From positions 372,001-436,000 of the forward strand of contig NZ_LT635480.1 of NCBI RefSeq assembly GCF_900120375.1: a DNA stretch of 64,000 bases, read 5' to 3'. Origin of the DNA: Ndongobacter massiliensis (GTDB taxonomy: Bacteria; Bacillota; Clostridia; Tissierellales; Peptoniphilaceae). How positions within the stretch are numbered: the first letter of the stretch is position 1; each line of letters starts with the position of its first letter. A program made the translations under genes and the position numbers. Below, piece after piece: positions 51,592-60,363 of this stretch. The notes under the pieces were generated by a model. It was not told where the DNA came from and ran no database searches. It was given only the letters and a program-made list of their open reading frames with translations.

Positions 51592-52964
51592 CTCTCTCCC
51601 TTCACACCTATCAGCAGTACAGCTGCAATCGGATCATCCAACAACCTAATGTCGGACTCTTCCTGGATATGGGTTTAGGAAAAACGCTAATTACACTTGC
51701 GGCGATTAAGGAGTTAATTTACGAGCGTTTTCTTGTCGAAAAAGTTTTGGTTATTGCACCCAAAAAAGTCGCCGAAGCGACGTGGCAGATGGAAATTGAA
51801 AAATGGAGCGATCTGCATCTACTTCGTGTTTCGACAGTCCTTGGAAGTGAGAAAAAACGCATTAAGGCGCTTTACACGCCGGCAGATATTTACGTTATTA
51901 ACCGTGATAATGTGGTATGGCTTACAGACTTTTACAAAAATGATTGGCCGTTTGACATGGTGGTGTGTGATGAATTTACAAGTTTTAAGAGCCACCAGTC
52001 GAAGCGCTTTAAGGCGTTAGCCGCGATGAAACCACATATTAAACGCTTAGTGGGTCTTACCGGAACGCCGAGTCCGAACAGTCTTTTGGATCTCTGGGCG
52101 CAGATCTACTTACTGGACGGTGGCGAGCGTTTAGGACGGTCGTTTTATGCATTTCGAAACGCCTATTTTGACAGCGACTATATGGGATATTCCTACACGC
52201 CGAAAGAAGGCCTTGCCGAAGAGATTCCGAAGATGCTTAGCGATATCTGCGTGTCGATGAAAGGGGAGGACTACTTAACTCTTCCGGATATGGTCGAGCA
52301 CATCATACCGGTTAAGTTAAGCCCGAAGGCAGAAAAGCAGTACCTGGAGATGGAGCGGGATGCCGTTCTTGAACTGGACGATAAAGACGTGATCGATGCT
52401 ACATCGGCAGCAGCGCTTTCAAATAAATTGCTACAGCTTTCTAACGGCGCGGTGTATGACGAAAACGGCATGTGGCATACGGTGCATGACTGCAAGATCG
52501 AAGCCTTCATGGAAACGATCGAGCAGCTGAGCGGAAAGCCCGTGTTAGTTTTTTATAATTTTAAGCACGATGCAGCACGACTTATGCAGGCGCTTAAAAA
52601 GACAAAACTACGGGTGAGAAAGTACGAAGGTCCTGCCGATCAGATGGATTGGAATGCAGGAAAAATTGATATCCTTCTTACCCATCCGGCATCGAGCGCC
52701 TACGGCCTTAATCTTCAACAGGGTGGGAGCCACATCATCTGGTTCGGTCTTAACTGGAACTACGAACTCTACGTACAAGCGAATAAACGTCTGCATCGCC
52801 AAGGGCAAAAGAACACTGTTTTTGTCCACCATCTTGTGACACAAAATACGCGCGATGAGGATGTGATGGAAGCACTCCATCGAAAAGAGGGGGCACAGAA
52901 TTTTGTCCTGGAAAGTTTGAAAGCAAGAATTAAAAAGGTGAAGGGGGAGAGGCATCCGTGCTGA
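51588..52964 (+). CDS. SNF2-type DEAD/DEAH helicase
   Basis: 458 residues. Motif I DMGLGKTLITL, motif II as CDEFTSFK (DEFT in place of DEAH), motif III GLTGTPSPN, and C-terminal motifs V-VI NLQQGGSHIIW and RLHRQGQKNTV. Typical of phage replication modules next to VRR-NUC. Its end overlaps the regulator gene by 7 nt. Confidence 0.93.
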   Translation: MTLSLHTYQQYSCNRIIQQPNVGLFLDMGLGKTLITLAAIKELIYERFLVEKVLVIAPKKVAEATWQMEIEKWSDLHLLRVSTVLGSEKKRIKALYTPADIYVINRDNVVWLTDFYKNDWPFDMVVCDEFTSFKSHQSKRFKALAAMKPHIKRLVGLTGTPSPNSLLDLWAQIYLLDGGERLGRSFYAFRNAYFDSDYMGYSYTPKEGLAEEIPKMLSDICVSMKGEDYLTLPDMVEHIIPVKLSPKAEKQYLEMERDAVLELDDKDVIDATSAAALSNKLLQLSNGAVYDENGMWHTVHDCKIEAFMETIEQLSGKPVLVFYNFKHDAARLMQALKKTKLRVRKYEGPADQMDWNAGKIDILLTHPASSAYGLNLQQGGSHIIWFGLNWNYELYVQANKRLHRQGQKNTVFVHHLVTQNTRDEDVMEALHRKEGAQNFVLESLKARIKKVKGERHPC

Positions 52965-53350
52965 CAAAAAAAGAACTGGAGTCTATGCCACAAGTGAATG
53001 AAAAGATTCACAGCCTTATCGAAAAGCTAAACAGCCGGGGCAGCATTGCAGCGATACGCTACGACAAGGAACTGGTACAGGAGTCCGCCAAATCTTCTTC
53101 GGCGATTGAAGCGCTTATGGTCTGGCGGGAGTCGGTGGAGCTGGAGCTCGATGCAGCATACGCCGAGCGGGACGCACTGAAAGAAGCGATCTATGACTTC
53201 CTGCTGCAGCTACCCGACCTGCAAGATCGGCAGCTGATTAAGCTTTACTGCATTAAGTGCTATGACTTTCGACGATGTGCGGAGCTGCTGCAGCTGAGTC
53301 CGATGACAGTATGGCGTCGGTATCAAAAAATAATAAACAACAATATGTAG
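52958..53350 (+). CDS. Phage late transcription regulator-like protein (DUF1492/RinA-ArpU type)
   Basis: 130 residues starting at GTG 52958 after GGGGGAGAGG. Helical N-terminus, then a sigma-70 region-4-like helix-turn-helix (LIKLYCIKCYDFRRCAELLQ then LSPMTVWRRYQKI). It stands directly before the packaging genes, the usual position for activators of late transcription. Confidence 0.82.
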   Translation: MLTKKELESMPQVNEKIHSLIEKLNSRGSIAAIRYDKELVQESAKSSSAIEALMVWRESVELELDAAYAERDALKEAIYDFLLQLPDLQDRQLIKLYCIKCYDFRRCAELLQLSPMTVWRRYQKIINNNM

Positions 53351-53359
53351 TAACATCTC

Positions 53360-53388
53360 TTGCGTGATACAGCGATATGTGGTATTCT
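53360..53388 (+). promoter_or_regulatory. Candidate promoter before the solitary CRISPR repeat
   Basis: TTGCGT (53360-53365)-N17-TATTCT (53383-53388). A transcript would begin near 53395, run through a small hairpin (AAAGAG...CTCTTT, about 53397-53421) and then the repeat unit. Confidence 0.45.
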
Positions 53389-53422
53389 GTAAACTGAAAG
53401 AGGTGTCGGAAGGCATCTCTTT

Positions 53423-53455
53423 GTCGATCCCTTCACGGGGAGCGTGGATTGAAAT
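53423..53455 (+). ncRNA. Solitary type I-C CRISPR repeat unit 1 (candidate RNA anti-CRISPR)
   Basis: 33 nt: GTCGATCCCTTCACGGGG followed by AGCGTGGATTGAAAT. Stem arms, TTCAC loop and the 3' handle GTGGATTGAAAT match type I-C CRISPR repeats, with one stem mismatch and one extra G. There is no second repeat, no spacer and no cas gene nearby. It lies in the intergenic gap before the small terminase gene. Confidence 0.7.
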
Positions 53456-53534
53456 ATAGACTCCTTTCAGGGCAGGTGATGGTCGGCACAAGTTGCTGGC
53501 CTTTTGCTTGCCTAAAAAACTGCCGGAGGTGAAC

Positions 53535-53939
53535 ATGGGCAAGTTGACAATCAAACAAAAACGATTTGCCGATGAGTACATTATCTCCGGTAATGCGACG
53601 GATGCGGCAAGAAAAGCAGGGTACAAACAACCGCGCAGTATGGGAAATGAAAACCTGACAAAACCTGACATTTCCGCATACATTAAATCCAAAGCAAAAG
53701 CCATAGAAACGCCGAAAATTGCATCTATGCAGGAGATTCACGAATTCTGGTCTGAGGTTATGCGGGATAAGGATCAAGACATGAAAGATAGACTCAAGGC
53801 ATCTGAATATCAAGCCAGAGTAAAAGGGGCCTTTCTTGATCGCCAAGAGACCACCGGCACCATTCAAATTCAAAAAAGCCCCTATGACGAACTGACCGTC
53901 GAGGAGCTAAGAAAGCTGGCGGGACGTGATGACCCATGA
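53535..53939 (+). CDS. terS: Terminase small subunit
   Basis: 134 residues, Terminase_2 family: LTIKQKRFADEYIISGNATD then AARKAGYK helix-turn-helix at the N-terminus. It binds the packaging site. I chose ATG 53535 after GGAGGTGAAC; the frame upstream is non-coding. It overlaps terL by ATGA. Confidence 0.92.
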   Translation: MGKLTIKQKRFADEYIISGNATDAARKAGYKQPRSMGNENLTKPDISAYIKSKAKAIETPKIASMQEIHEFWSEVMRDKDQDMKDRLKASEYQARVKGAFLDRQETTGTIQIQKSPYDELTVEELRKLAGRDDP

Positions 53940-55336
53940 AAATCGATCAAAGGGCAGTATCTTTAGCCTTGGCCAGAAAGAACCTCTTCGAGTATGCGCA
54001 CTTACGAGCCCCGGACTTCTACAAGCTTGATCGAAAATACTTGATCAAACTCTGTGATGGGATCCAGTCTTTCTTATCGTCGGATGACAATGTTTTGGTG
54101 ATATGTGCTCCACCAAGGCATGGCAAGTCTAGGACCGCTCAACTAGCGGTTGAATGGCTTTTAGGTCGAGACCACTCTATCAAGATCATGACAGGATCTT
54201 ACAATGAAACCTTGGCTACGCAGTTTTCTAAAAGTGTGCGGAACTCTATTCAGGAGATCAAGGCCGATCCGGAACGACTCATCTACTCTGATATCTTTCC
54301 GGGTACGGAGATTAAAAGGGGAGACGGAGCAATGAATCTGTGGTCTCTGGCGGACGGTCACCAGAATTACCTAGCAACAGCCCCAAAGGCCACGGCAACA
54401 GGTTTCGGTGCGGATATCATCATCATCGATGACCTGATCAAAAGCGCTATGGAAGCAAACACAGCACACTTGCTCGAAGATCACTGGCGCTGGTTCACAG
54501 ATACTATGCTTTCTCGTCTGGAGGAAGGAGGCAGGGTCATTATCATCATGACCAGATGGCACTCCAAAGACCTGGCGGGAAAGGCCATGCAAAAACTTCC
54601 GGAACAAGGCTGGCGCGTCCGCAGTTTGATTTTTAAGGCACAAGATGACCAAGGAGACATGTTATGCGATGAAGTCCTTTCTCGGACTTCCTACGAGCGC
54701 AAGAAGCGGACCATGGGCAGGGATATTGCAAGCGCCAATTACCAGCAAGAACCCATTGACCTAGTGGGACGTTTATATTCAAGTTTTTCTACTTACGAGG
54801 ACATTCCAAGAGACGGTTCCGGAAGTCCTCTTTTTCATGCTGTAAAAGCCTACACGGATACAGCAGATACGGGAAGCGACTATCTCTGCTCCATTATTTA
54901 TGGAGTCTACCAGAAAGAGGCCTATGTCTTAGATGTCTACTACACCAAAGACCCTATGGAGATTACTGAAAAGGAAGTGGCCAGTAGGCTCACAGAACAT
55001 GAGGTGAACGTGGCAGACATTGAATCCAATAACGGCGGTCGGGCTTTTGCTAGGGCAGTGGAAAGGCATTTAGAAAGTTATCCACAGGCAAGGACGTCAG
55101 TCCGATGGTTTCACCAGTCGAAAAATAAGGAGGCAAGGATCCTATCTAACGCCCCATGGGTCATGGAACATATCCATTTTCCCGTGGACTGGATAACGAG
55201 ATGGCCGGAGTACTATGAGGCGATGTTTGAGTACCAAAGAGAAGGAAAGAATGCCCACGATGACGCACCGGATGCGACAACAGGAGTCGCGGAGAGGGCA
55301 TCAAAGGAAAAACCTGGGATGAGGATTTTGCAATGA
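53936..55336 (+). CDS. terL: Terminase large subunit
   Basis: 466 residues. ATPase P-loop-like CAPPRHGKSRTAQL (about 60), Walker B IIIIDDLIK (about 165), coupling motif MTRWHSKDLAG, and the C-terminal RNase H-like nuclease with acidic residues (AYTDTADTGSD; ADIESNNGGR; HDDAPDA). It cuts and pumps DNA into the head. Overlaps the portal gene (ATGA). Confidence 0.95.
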   Translation: MKIDQRAVSLALARKNLFEYAHLRAPDFYKLDRKYLIKLCDGIQSFLSSDDNVLVICAPPRHGKSRTAQLAVEWLLGRDHSIKIMTGSYNETLATQFSKSVRNSIQEIKADPERLIYSDIFPGTEIKRGDGAMNLWSLADGHQNYLATAPKATATGFGADIIIIDDLIKSAMEANTAHLLEDHWRWFTDTMLSRLEEGGRVIIIMTRWHSKDLAGKAMQKLPEQGWRVRSLIFKAQDDQGDMLCDEVLSRTSYERKKRTMGRDIASANYQQEPIDLVGRLYSSFSTYEDIPRDGSGSPLFHAVKAYTDTADTGSDYLCSIIYGVYQKEAYVLDVYYTKDPMEITEKEVASRLTEHEVNVADIESNNGGRAFARAVERHLESYPQARTSVRWFHQSKNKEARILSNAPWVMEHIHFPVDWITRWPEYYEAMFEYQREGKNAHDDAPDATTGVAERASKEKPGMRILQ

Positions 55337-56751
55337 GTTTACTACGGTCAATCAAAAAGGGGGTAAAGTATTTTGCCATGGCATTTGAGACACAAACACT
55401 GACAGAGCCGGTGATCTTGCAGCTAATCCGCGAACATAAGTCGTCGAAGGCGCTGCAATGGATGCTGACAGGGGAGCGGTACTATGCCGTCGAAAACGAC
55501 CTGTTGCAAATGGAGCGCCCCTATCGCAAGTCCTATCAAGCCGATCATCGACTCATTCACGCGACGTACAAAAACATTGTTGACGAAAAAATTGGCTACG
55601 TCTTTTCCAAAAATGCGGCCATTACCGCAGAGACCGAGGCAGGCACGCGGCAGATTATCGATACACTCGGCACCGGCTTTCATTACCAGCTGGAGACGTT
55701 GGGCTATGAAGCATCCAATAAAGGCATTGGCTGGGCGCGTCCATACATCGGCCGCAATCAAAAGTTTGCCCTTTTTGTTCCTCCATCGGAACAAATTATC
55801 CCCGGATGGAAAGATGCTACGCACACAGAGCTGGATTATGTGATTCGTTACTACACAACGAAGGTATGGCGCTTTGATCGACGCGTAGAGGTAACGAATG
55901 TCGAGGTGTGGACAGCCGATCAGGTAAGCTACTACCGAATCGATGGCAGCAGCCTTTTGCGATTGGAAGATGAGGAGGGGCACTTTTACCAAGACGGCGA
56001 GCCGGAGACCTGGGGAAAAGTCCCATGGATCCCGTTTAAGAACAACCGCAATGAGTTGCCGGATATCAAGTTTATAAAAAGCCTCATTGACGACTACGAT
56101 CTGACACGCTCCGAGGTGGCCAATTACATCGAAGAGGTTAAAAACCTAATTTTTGTTTTGAAAGGTTATTCGGGGGATTCCTTGGATGAGTTTTTGGAGC
56201 ACATCTATCGCAACCGCGCAATTATTTTGGACGCGGATGACGACTTCAAAAGTGATGTAGAGACGCTTACGCCAAAGATGGATGTCGATGTATCCAAGAC
56301 ACACTATGAGCAGCTTAAGCGAGATATTTTAGAGGGTGCACAGGCCGTTAACCGCGACCTGGACAAATTCGGCGCAGCGCCTTCCGGTGTGGCACTGGAG
56401 TTTTTATTTTCGGGCTTGGAACTAAAGAGCAACCAGATTGAGTCGGAGTTTCGGCGCGGGTTTGAGGCCGTTGTTGACTTTGCCTATGACTATCTGGAAC
56501 GTCTTAACCGGAGCGTGAAGCGGGAGACCGTCTCCATTGTCTTTAATCACGACATGGCCAAAGACGAGAAGGCAATCATCGAGAGCTGCAACGAGTCGCG
56601 CGGATTAGTTTCGCTGGATACGATTCTGGCTAACCATCCGTGGGTGGTGGATGTACAGAAAGAAAAAGAACTCCTCGCTGTGGAAAAGGAGGAATCGGCG
56701 GTGTTTCAGGCGATTCCGCCACTGCCGGTGAGCGATGATGAAGAATCATGA
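55333..56751 (+). CDS. Portal protein (SPP1 gp6-like)
   Basis: 472 residues. Phage_prot_Gp6 family: RPYRKSYQADHRLIHATYKN then IVDEKIGYVFSKN in the N-terminal wing, SGVALEFLFSGLELKSN in the stem region. Twelve copies would form the DNA channel. It overlaps the MuF gene by 17 bp. Confidence 0.93.
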   Translation: MSLLRSIKKGVKYFAMAFETQTLTEPVILQLIREHKSSKALQWMLTGERYYAVENDLLQMERPYRKSYQADHRLIHATYKNIVDEKIGYVFSKNAAITAETEAGTRQIIDTLGTGFHYQLETLGYEASNKGIGWARPYIGRNQKFALFVPPSEQIIPGWKDATHTELDYVIRYYTTKVWRFDRRVEVTNVEVWTADQVSYYRIDGSSLLRLEDEEGHFYQDGEPETWGKVPWIPFKNNRNELPDIKFIKSLIDDYDLTRSEVANYIEEVKNLIFVLKGYSGDSLDEFLEHIYRNRAIILDADDDFKSDVETLTPKMDVDVSKTHYEQLKRDILEGAQAVNRDLDKFGAAPSGVALEFLFSGLELKSNQIESEFRRGFEAVVDFAYDYLERLNRSVKRETVSIVFNHDMAKDEKAIIESCNESRGLVSLDTILANHPWVVDVQKEKELLAVEKEESAVFQAIPPLPVSDDEES

Positions 56752-58198
56752 TTACTGGGCCGAGCGGCTGGCCAATGAGATTTGGACAGTTTACAACGAC
56801 ACGGAAAAATACCACTGGGAACTTGTTCGTGTGCACCAGAAAGCGCGAGATACGATCTTACAAGAGCTGCAGGCGATTGCGTTAAAAGATGAGAAAAACG
56901 GAAAAATCAGTCGTTCGGAATTTTATCGTGCGGATCATCTGCGGAGAATGGAAAAGACAATCGTCTCTGAGTTGCGCGGGCTTGGCGAAAACATTGAAAC
57001 GCGCGGCAAGGACTATATTCTCCATGCCGGGGAAGATGTGGTTGCCAAAACCGGCGAAGCGCTTGGCATTCCCCTGAACTATGATCGCCGCTTCGCAGAG
57101 CGGATGCTGCAGGTTCCCTGGCACAAGGCGACATTTTCACAGCGGATTTGGAAAAATCAGGACAATCTTCGCCAGCGTCTTAACAACGATGTGGCGCAAG
57201 GGGTGATGACCGGTCGGTCGAGTGTCGAGATCGCACGCGACTTATCCAAGAGTATGGATGTCGGGTTGTCCAACTCGCTGCGACTTGTACGCACGGAGAC
57301 CATGCATCATGCGAACCAAGTCAATATGCAGTCAATGAAGGACAGCGGTGTTGTCAAGCAGGTCAAAGAGGTCGTTACCTTGGATGAGCGCACCTCTTCG
57401 GAGTGTGCGCCGCACGATGGGAAAATTTGGGATATTGACGACGCGCCGATTTTACCTCGCCACCCCAACTGTCGCTGCGTATTGGTTCCGTATATTGACG
57501 TGAAGAAGGTGGCGGAAGAGTTTGAAAAAAGAGAAGCTGAGTTCTATGTGGCTGGCAGAGGCAATAAGAATCGAGAGTTAAAACGCAAGCTAAGCCGAAT
57601 ATCCAAAGCAAACTCAATCAACACACTTGAAAAATTGGGTAAAATCAGTAAAAGTGATATAATAAATATGAAAGATTTTACTGATATACAGACATACTTG
57701 TCGGAAACCTATAACGTAAAAGTCACGAATTTCGGCAAGCAGAGTCTGGAAGTCCAGAAGGTTGTATTATCTGCCGTTGACGATATGCTTACGCGATTTC
57801 CTGAGATTTCTGAAACATTCCGCGAAATTGTGTATAACCATCGAAGAAAAGTCGCAGGTGTAACCAGTGGCCATGTTGTTACTTTAGGTAAGCGAGGGCT
57901 CAATTATGAGACGGTAGTTCACGAGCTGACGCACGAACTGGATAGGGCAAGGGGTGGAGATTCCCTTTCCTACTCCTCCGAAGTAGTAACAAAGGCTATT
58001 AAAAACTTAAAGCTGCGAAAGAATTCAAGAAAAGTTAGGAATTATCGATTAGAGATAGTGGGAGTTGACGGTATTGAAGTCGAAAAAGATTATGAGGTTG
58101 TAGCATATTCTGCGGAGACAGAGTTTGTTGATAGTACAAAGGGGAATCCTTTATCGAAAGAAATTTGGAGGTTGCTATGTTCAGGGACGAAGACCTAA
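56735..58198 (+). CDS. MuF minor head protein with C-terminal zincin-like (HExxH) domain, candidate polymorphic toxin
   Basis: 487 residues. Residues about 1-265 are a normal SPP1 gp7/MuF head morphogenesis protein (LVRTETMHHANQVNMQSMKD and the C/H end ECAPHDGKIWD...HPNCRCVLVPY). After a charged linker (270-310) comes an extra domain of about 170 residues with VVHELTHELDRARGG (H396, E397, H400) and a possible third zinc ligand in AYSAETEFVD. The DNA becomes more AT-rich from about 57540, so the tail was exchanged separately from the head part. MuF proteins with toxin tails followed by immunity genes are a known class in Bacillota temperate phages; the peptidase activity and target here are inferred. 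Confidence 0.88.
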   Translation: MMKNHDYWAERLANEIWTVYNDTEKYHWELVRVHQKARDTILQELQAIALKDEKNGKISRSEFYRADHLRRMEKTIVSELRGLGENIETRGKDYILHAGEDVVAKTGEALGIPLNYDRRFAERMLQVPWHKATFSQRIWKNQDNLRQRLNNDVAQGVMTGRSSVEIARDLSKSMDVGLSNSLRLVRTETMHHANQVNMQSMKDSGVVKQVKEVVTLDERTSSECAPHDGKIWDIDDAPILPRHPNCRCVLVPYIDVKKVAEEFEKREAEFYVAGRGNKNRELKRKLSRISKANSINTLEKLGKISKSDIINMKDFTDIQTYLSETYNVKVTNFGKQSLEVQKVVLSAVDDMLTRFPEISETFREIVYNHRRKVAGVTSGHVVTLGKRGLNYETVVHELTHELDRARGGDSLSYSSEVVTKAIKNLKLRKNSRKVRNYRLEIVGVDGIEVEKDYEVVAYSAETEFVDSTKGNPLSKEIWRLLCSGTKT

Positions 58199-58386
58199 TG
58201 GAAATGCCGGAACGAATTCAAGCCGAAAATGACAGACTCGTTGCTATATATTACGATACGCCGGGTGAAGACGTGCATATATTTGATATTTTTGAAAAAT
58301 ATGGCTCAGAAGAATTTAAGATTTGGCTTAAAGAAAAAAAGAAGTTTGATGAGGAAAATTTAAAAAAAGGGATTATTTATAACTAA
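58177..58386 (+). CDS. Putative immunity protein for the MuF toxin
   Basis: 69 residues, acidic helical protein (MFRDEDLMEMPERIQAENDR ... ENLKKGIIYN). It overlaps the last 22 nt of the MuF gene in another frame, giving tight translational coupling, with GGAGG inside the toxin reading frame. A terminator follows, so the pair forms the end of a transcript. Four paralogues without toxin stand at 16831-18966. The DNA is AT-rich against the capsid genes on either side. No family name is recognised; the alternative is a head-assembly accessory, which would not explain the orphan array. Confidence 0.75.
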   Translation: MFRDEDLMEMPERIQAENDRLVAIYYDTPGEDVHIFDIFEKYGSEEFKIWLKEKKKFDEENLKKGIIYN

Positions 58387-58420
58387 AAGCACCTTATCAG
58401 TTATGATAACGTGCTTTTTT
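58385..58420 (+). terminator. Terminator after the toxin-immunity pair
   Basis: AAAAGCAC (58385-58392) pairs with GTGCTTTT (58411-58418) with an inner TTATCA/TGATAA stem and a T-run. Confidence 0.88.
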
Positions 58421-58456
58421 CATGCCAGAAAGGAGGTTGCATGGCGAAAGACGATT

Positions 58457-58488
58457 GTCGCTCCCTTCGCGGGGGCGTGGATTGAAAT
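58457..58488 (+). ncRNA. Solitary type I-C CRISPR repeat unit 2 (candidate RNA anti-CRISPR)
   Basis: 32 nt: GTCGCTCCCTTCGCGGGGGC followed by GTGGATTGAAAT. The stem CGCTCCC/GGGGGCG pairs fully (one T-G), the loop is TTCGC, and the 3' handle is canonical for type I-C. It lies 37 bp after a terminator and 158 bp before the scaffold gene, without a second repeat or spacer. A ribosome binding site and ATG (58441) precede it, giving only 14 codons. Confidence 0.75.
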
Positions 58489-58645
58489 AAAGTATCAAAG
58501 AGACCGTCCCGTTTCTCTGATAGATCGCCCTGGACAAGGCGTTAAAAGGTCTATTTTTGTTGCCAAATTCGCCGAGCCTTGCGGCGTATAAATCAAGGCA
58601 CCCGCGAGAAGCGACCTCGTAAAAAGCGTAGGGAGAAAGGAAACC

Positions 58646-59173
58646 ATGAACCGAGCACAGTTAAAAACATTGGGGCTGGAACAGGAGCAAATCGATGCGG
58701 TTATGGCGCAGTATGGAAACGATGTGGAAAATCTTAACCAGCAACTCAAAACCTTCAAAGAAGAGCGAGATACGGCACAAGCCGCCCTGAAGAACTTTGA
58801 TGGTGTGGATGTGGAAGCCTTGAAAAAGGCACCACAGGAACTGAAGAAAGAGTACGAACAAAAGCTGCAAGATCTCAAAAAAGATCATGCGATTGATGCT
58901 GCCTTTGCCGGTGCGAAGGTAAAACACGGCGATTTGTTACGGCAAAAGATTGACCGGGCAAAATTGACCTTTGATGATCAAGGAAACCTTCAAGGCATGG
59001 AGGAACAAATGAAGGCGCTAAAAGAGTCTTACGCAGATCTGTTTACACCAAGCCTGTCCGGCAAAGACCCGTCAAACCCTGAGTCGACCTATGGCGGATA
59101 CGATGCGCTGCTTCGTGGCGCAGATTCCATGACCGCCGAAGAAGTCGCTCAAATCTTAAACAAAGGAGAATAA
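58646..59173 (+). CDS. Capsid scaffolding protein
   Basis: 175 residues, GP20/scaffold family: long N-terminal coiled coil (NDVENLNQQLKTFKEERDTA), charged middle, and a C-terminal capsid-binding tail. Ends 1 bp before the capsid gene. AGAAAGGAAACC precedes ATG. Confidence 0.9.
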   Translation: MNRAQLKTLGLEQEQIDAVMAQYGNDVENLNQQLKTFKEERDTAQAALKNFDGVDVEALKKAPQELKKEYEQKLQDLKKDHAIDAAFAGAKVKHGDLLRQKIDRAKLTFDDQGNLQGMEEQMKALKESYADLFTPSLSGKDPSNPESTYGGYDALLRGADSMTAEEVAQILNKGE

Positions 59174-59174
59174 C

Positions 59175-60020
59175 ATGAGTGTAAAAAACTTTATGCCGAC
59201 CTTATGGGAAGGCGCCATTTTAGCTAATTTTCACAACCGTTCCGTTGCGGCCAACGGCGCTTTGTCTGCGCAACCGGAAAGTGTCACGGCAGAGAAGGTT
59301 CGCTTTACCGCGATCGGCTCCGGCAAGGTCAAAGATTATACGAAGGGATCCATCGCCTGGGACGAGTTAGAAACGACCAACGTTGATCTGATCTTCGACC
59401 AGGAGAAATACTTTGCTTTTAAGTTGGCCGATGTCGACAAGGCGCAAATGAAACGAGACCTGTTGATGGATGCGACCGAAGAGCATTCGGCGGTTATGGC
59501 GGAATTGTACGACCGCTACTTTTTTAAGACGCTGATTGATGGGGTAGCTACGGGCAATGCTATTGGAACAGCCAGTGCAAAAACCAAGGTGCACAAGCTG
59601 AACTTTTACGATGTCTTGGTCGATATGGGAACCAAGCTGAGTGAGATGAAGGTACCGAATGTGAACCGCTTTGTCACAATTTCTTCGGCCTTGCTGGGAC
59701 TGCTGTCGAAAGATCCGCGTTTTAAGCAGGATCCGAAGGTACTGGCAAATGGAGTTGTTGAGGGGCAGTTTGTCAATGGGATGCAAGTTGTCATGAGTGA
59801 AGAGCTTCCAAAGAATCAAGCGGTTGCCCACTATCGCAAAGCGATCGGTGCGGGGACGCAGATTGACAAGGTAGAAGCCATGCGCTTACAGGATGATTTT
59901 TCGGACGGCGTGCGCGGTTTGCAGAAGTATGGCGCAAAGGTGCTGCGCCCACAGGCGATTGTCGTCTTAAACTATGAAATTGTAGATACGCCGACCGTTT
60001 CCGTGACGGCAGGCGCGTAA
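59175..60020 (+). CDS. Major capsid protein
   Basis: 281 residues, HK97-fold coat protein family (KNFMPTLWEGAILANFHNRS at the start; MQVVMSEELP late). High-expression codon use and AAAGGAGAATAAC ribosome binding site. Position directly after scaffold supports it. Confidence 0.92.
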   Translation: MSVKNFMPTLWEGAILANFHNRSVAANGALSAQPESVTAEKVRFTAIGSGKVKDYTKGSIAWDELETTNVDLIFDQEKYFAFKLADVDKAQMKRDLLMDATEEHSAVMAELYDRYFFKTLIDGVATGNAIGTASAKTKVHKLNFYDVLVDMGTKLSEMKVPNVNRFVTISSALLGLLSKDPRFKQDPKVLANGVVEGQFVNGMQVVMSEELPKNQAVAHYRKAIGAGTQIDKVEAMRLQDDFSDGVRGLQKYGAKVLRPQAIVVLNYEIVDTPTVSVTAGA

Positions 60021-60030
60021 GGAGGACGTC

Positions 60031-60363
60031 ATGCCCATCGATAAGGAAAAAATCTTGGAGCAGATCAAAAAGCGACCGGGCATCGAACTTGTCGATGTGG
60101 ATAGCCTGTATGAGGACGCTGTCCAGGACGTGCTGGACTTTACACACCGCGACCGGGCGGAACTGACCGAGGCGATGGGGTCTGTCATCAAGGACCTCAT
60201 CGCTTTTCGATTTAATACGCTTGGCGTGGAGGGCGTTACGGCTGAGTCCAACGGCGGTGTTAATACACATTACGAACAAGACATCCCGCCGCGTATCAAG
60301 GCCAAGCTGCGGAGTTTTCGGAGGTTGAATTATGTCCGTCAACAGTCGAATGAAAGAGGTTGA
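60031..60363 (+). CDS. Head-tail connector (DNA-packaging/gp6-like)
   Basis: 110 residues, all helical: YEDAVQDVLDFTHRDRAELT with AMGSVIKDLIAFRFNTLGVE, as in Phage_connect_1 connector proteins that dock beneath the portal. Overlaps the next gene by 32 bp. Confidence 0.85.
   Translation: MPIDKEKILEQIKKRPGIELVDVDSLYEDAVQDVLDFTHRDRAELTEAMGSVIKDLIAFRFNTLGVEGVTAESNGGVNTHYEQDIPPRIKAKLRSFRRLNYVRQQSNERG

Noticed and set aside
53423-58488. A CRISPR array
   Set aside because: There are only two repeat-like units, 5 kb apart, with genes between and different flanks; no spacers and no cas genes.
58403-58591. A 62-codon ORF reading VAPFAGAWIEI over repeat unit 2
   Set aside because: This peptide is the well-known spurious translation of type I-C CRISPR repeats; the frame has no proper start and overlaps a terminator. 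The same holds for SIHAPREG on the opposite strand at unit 1.
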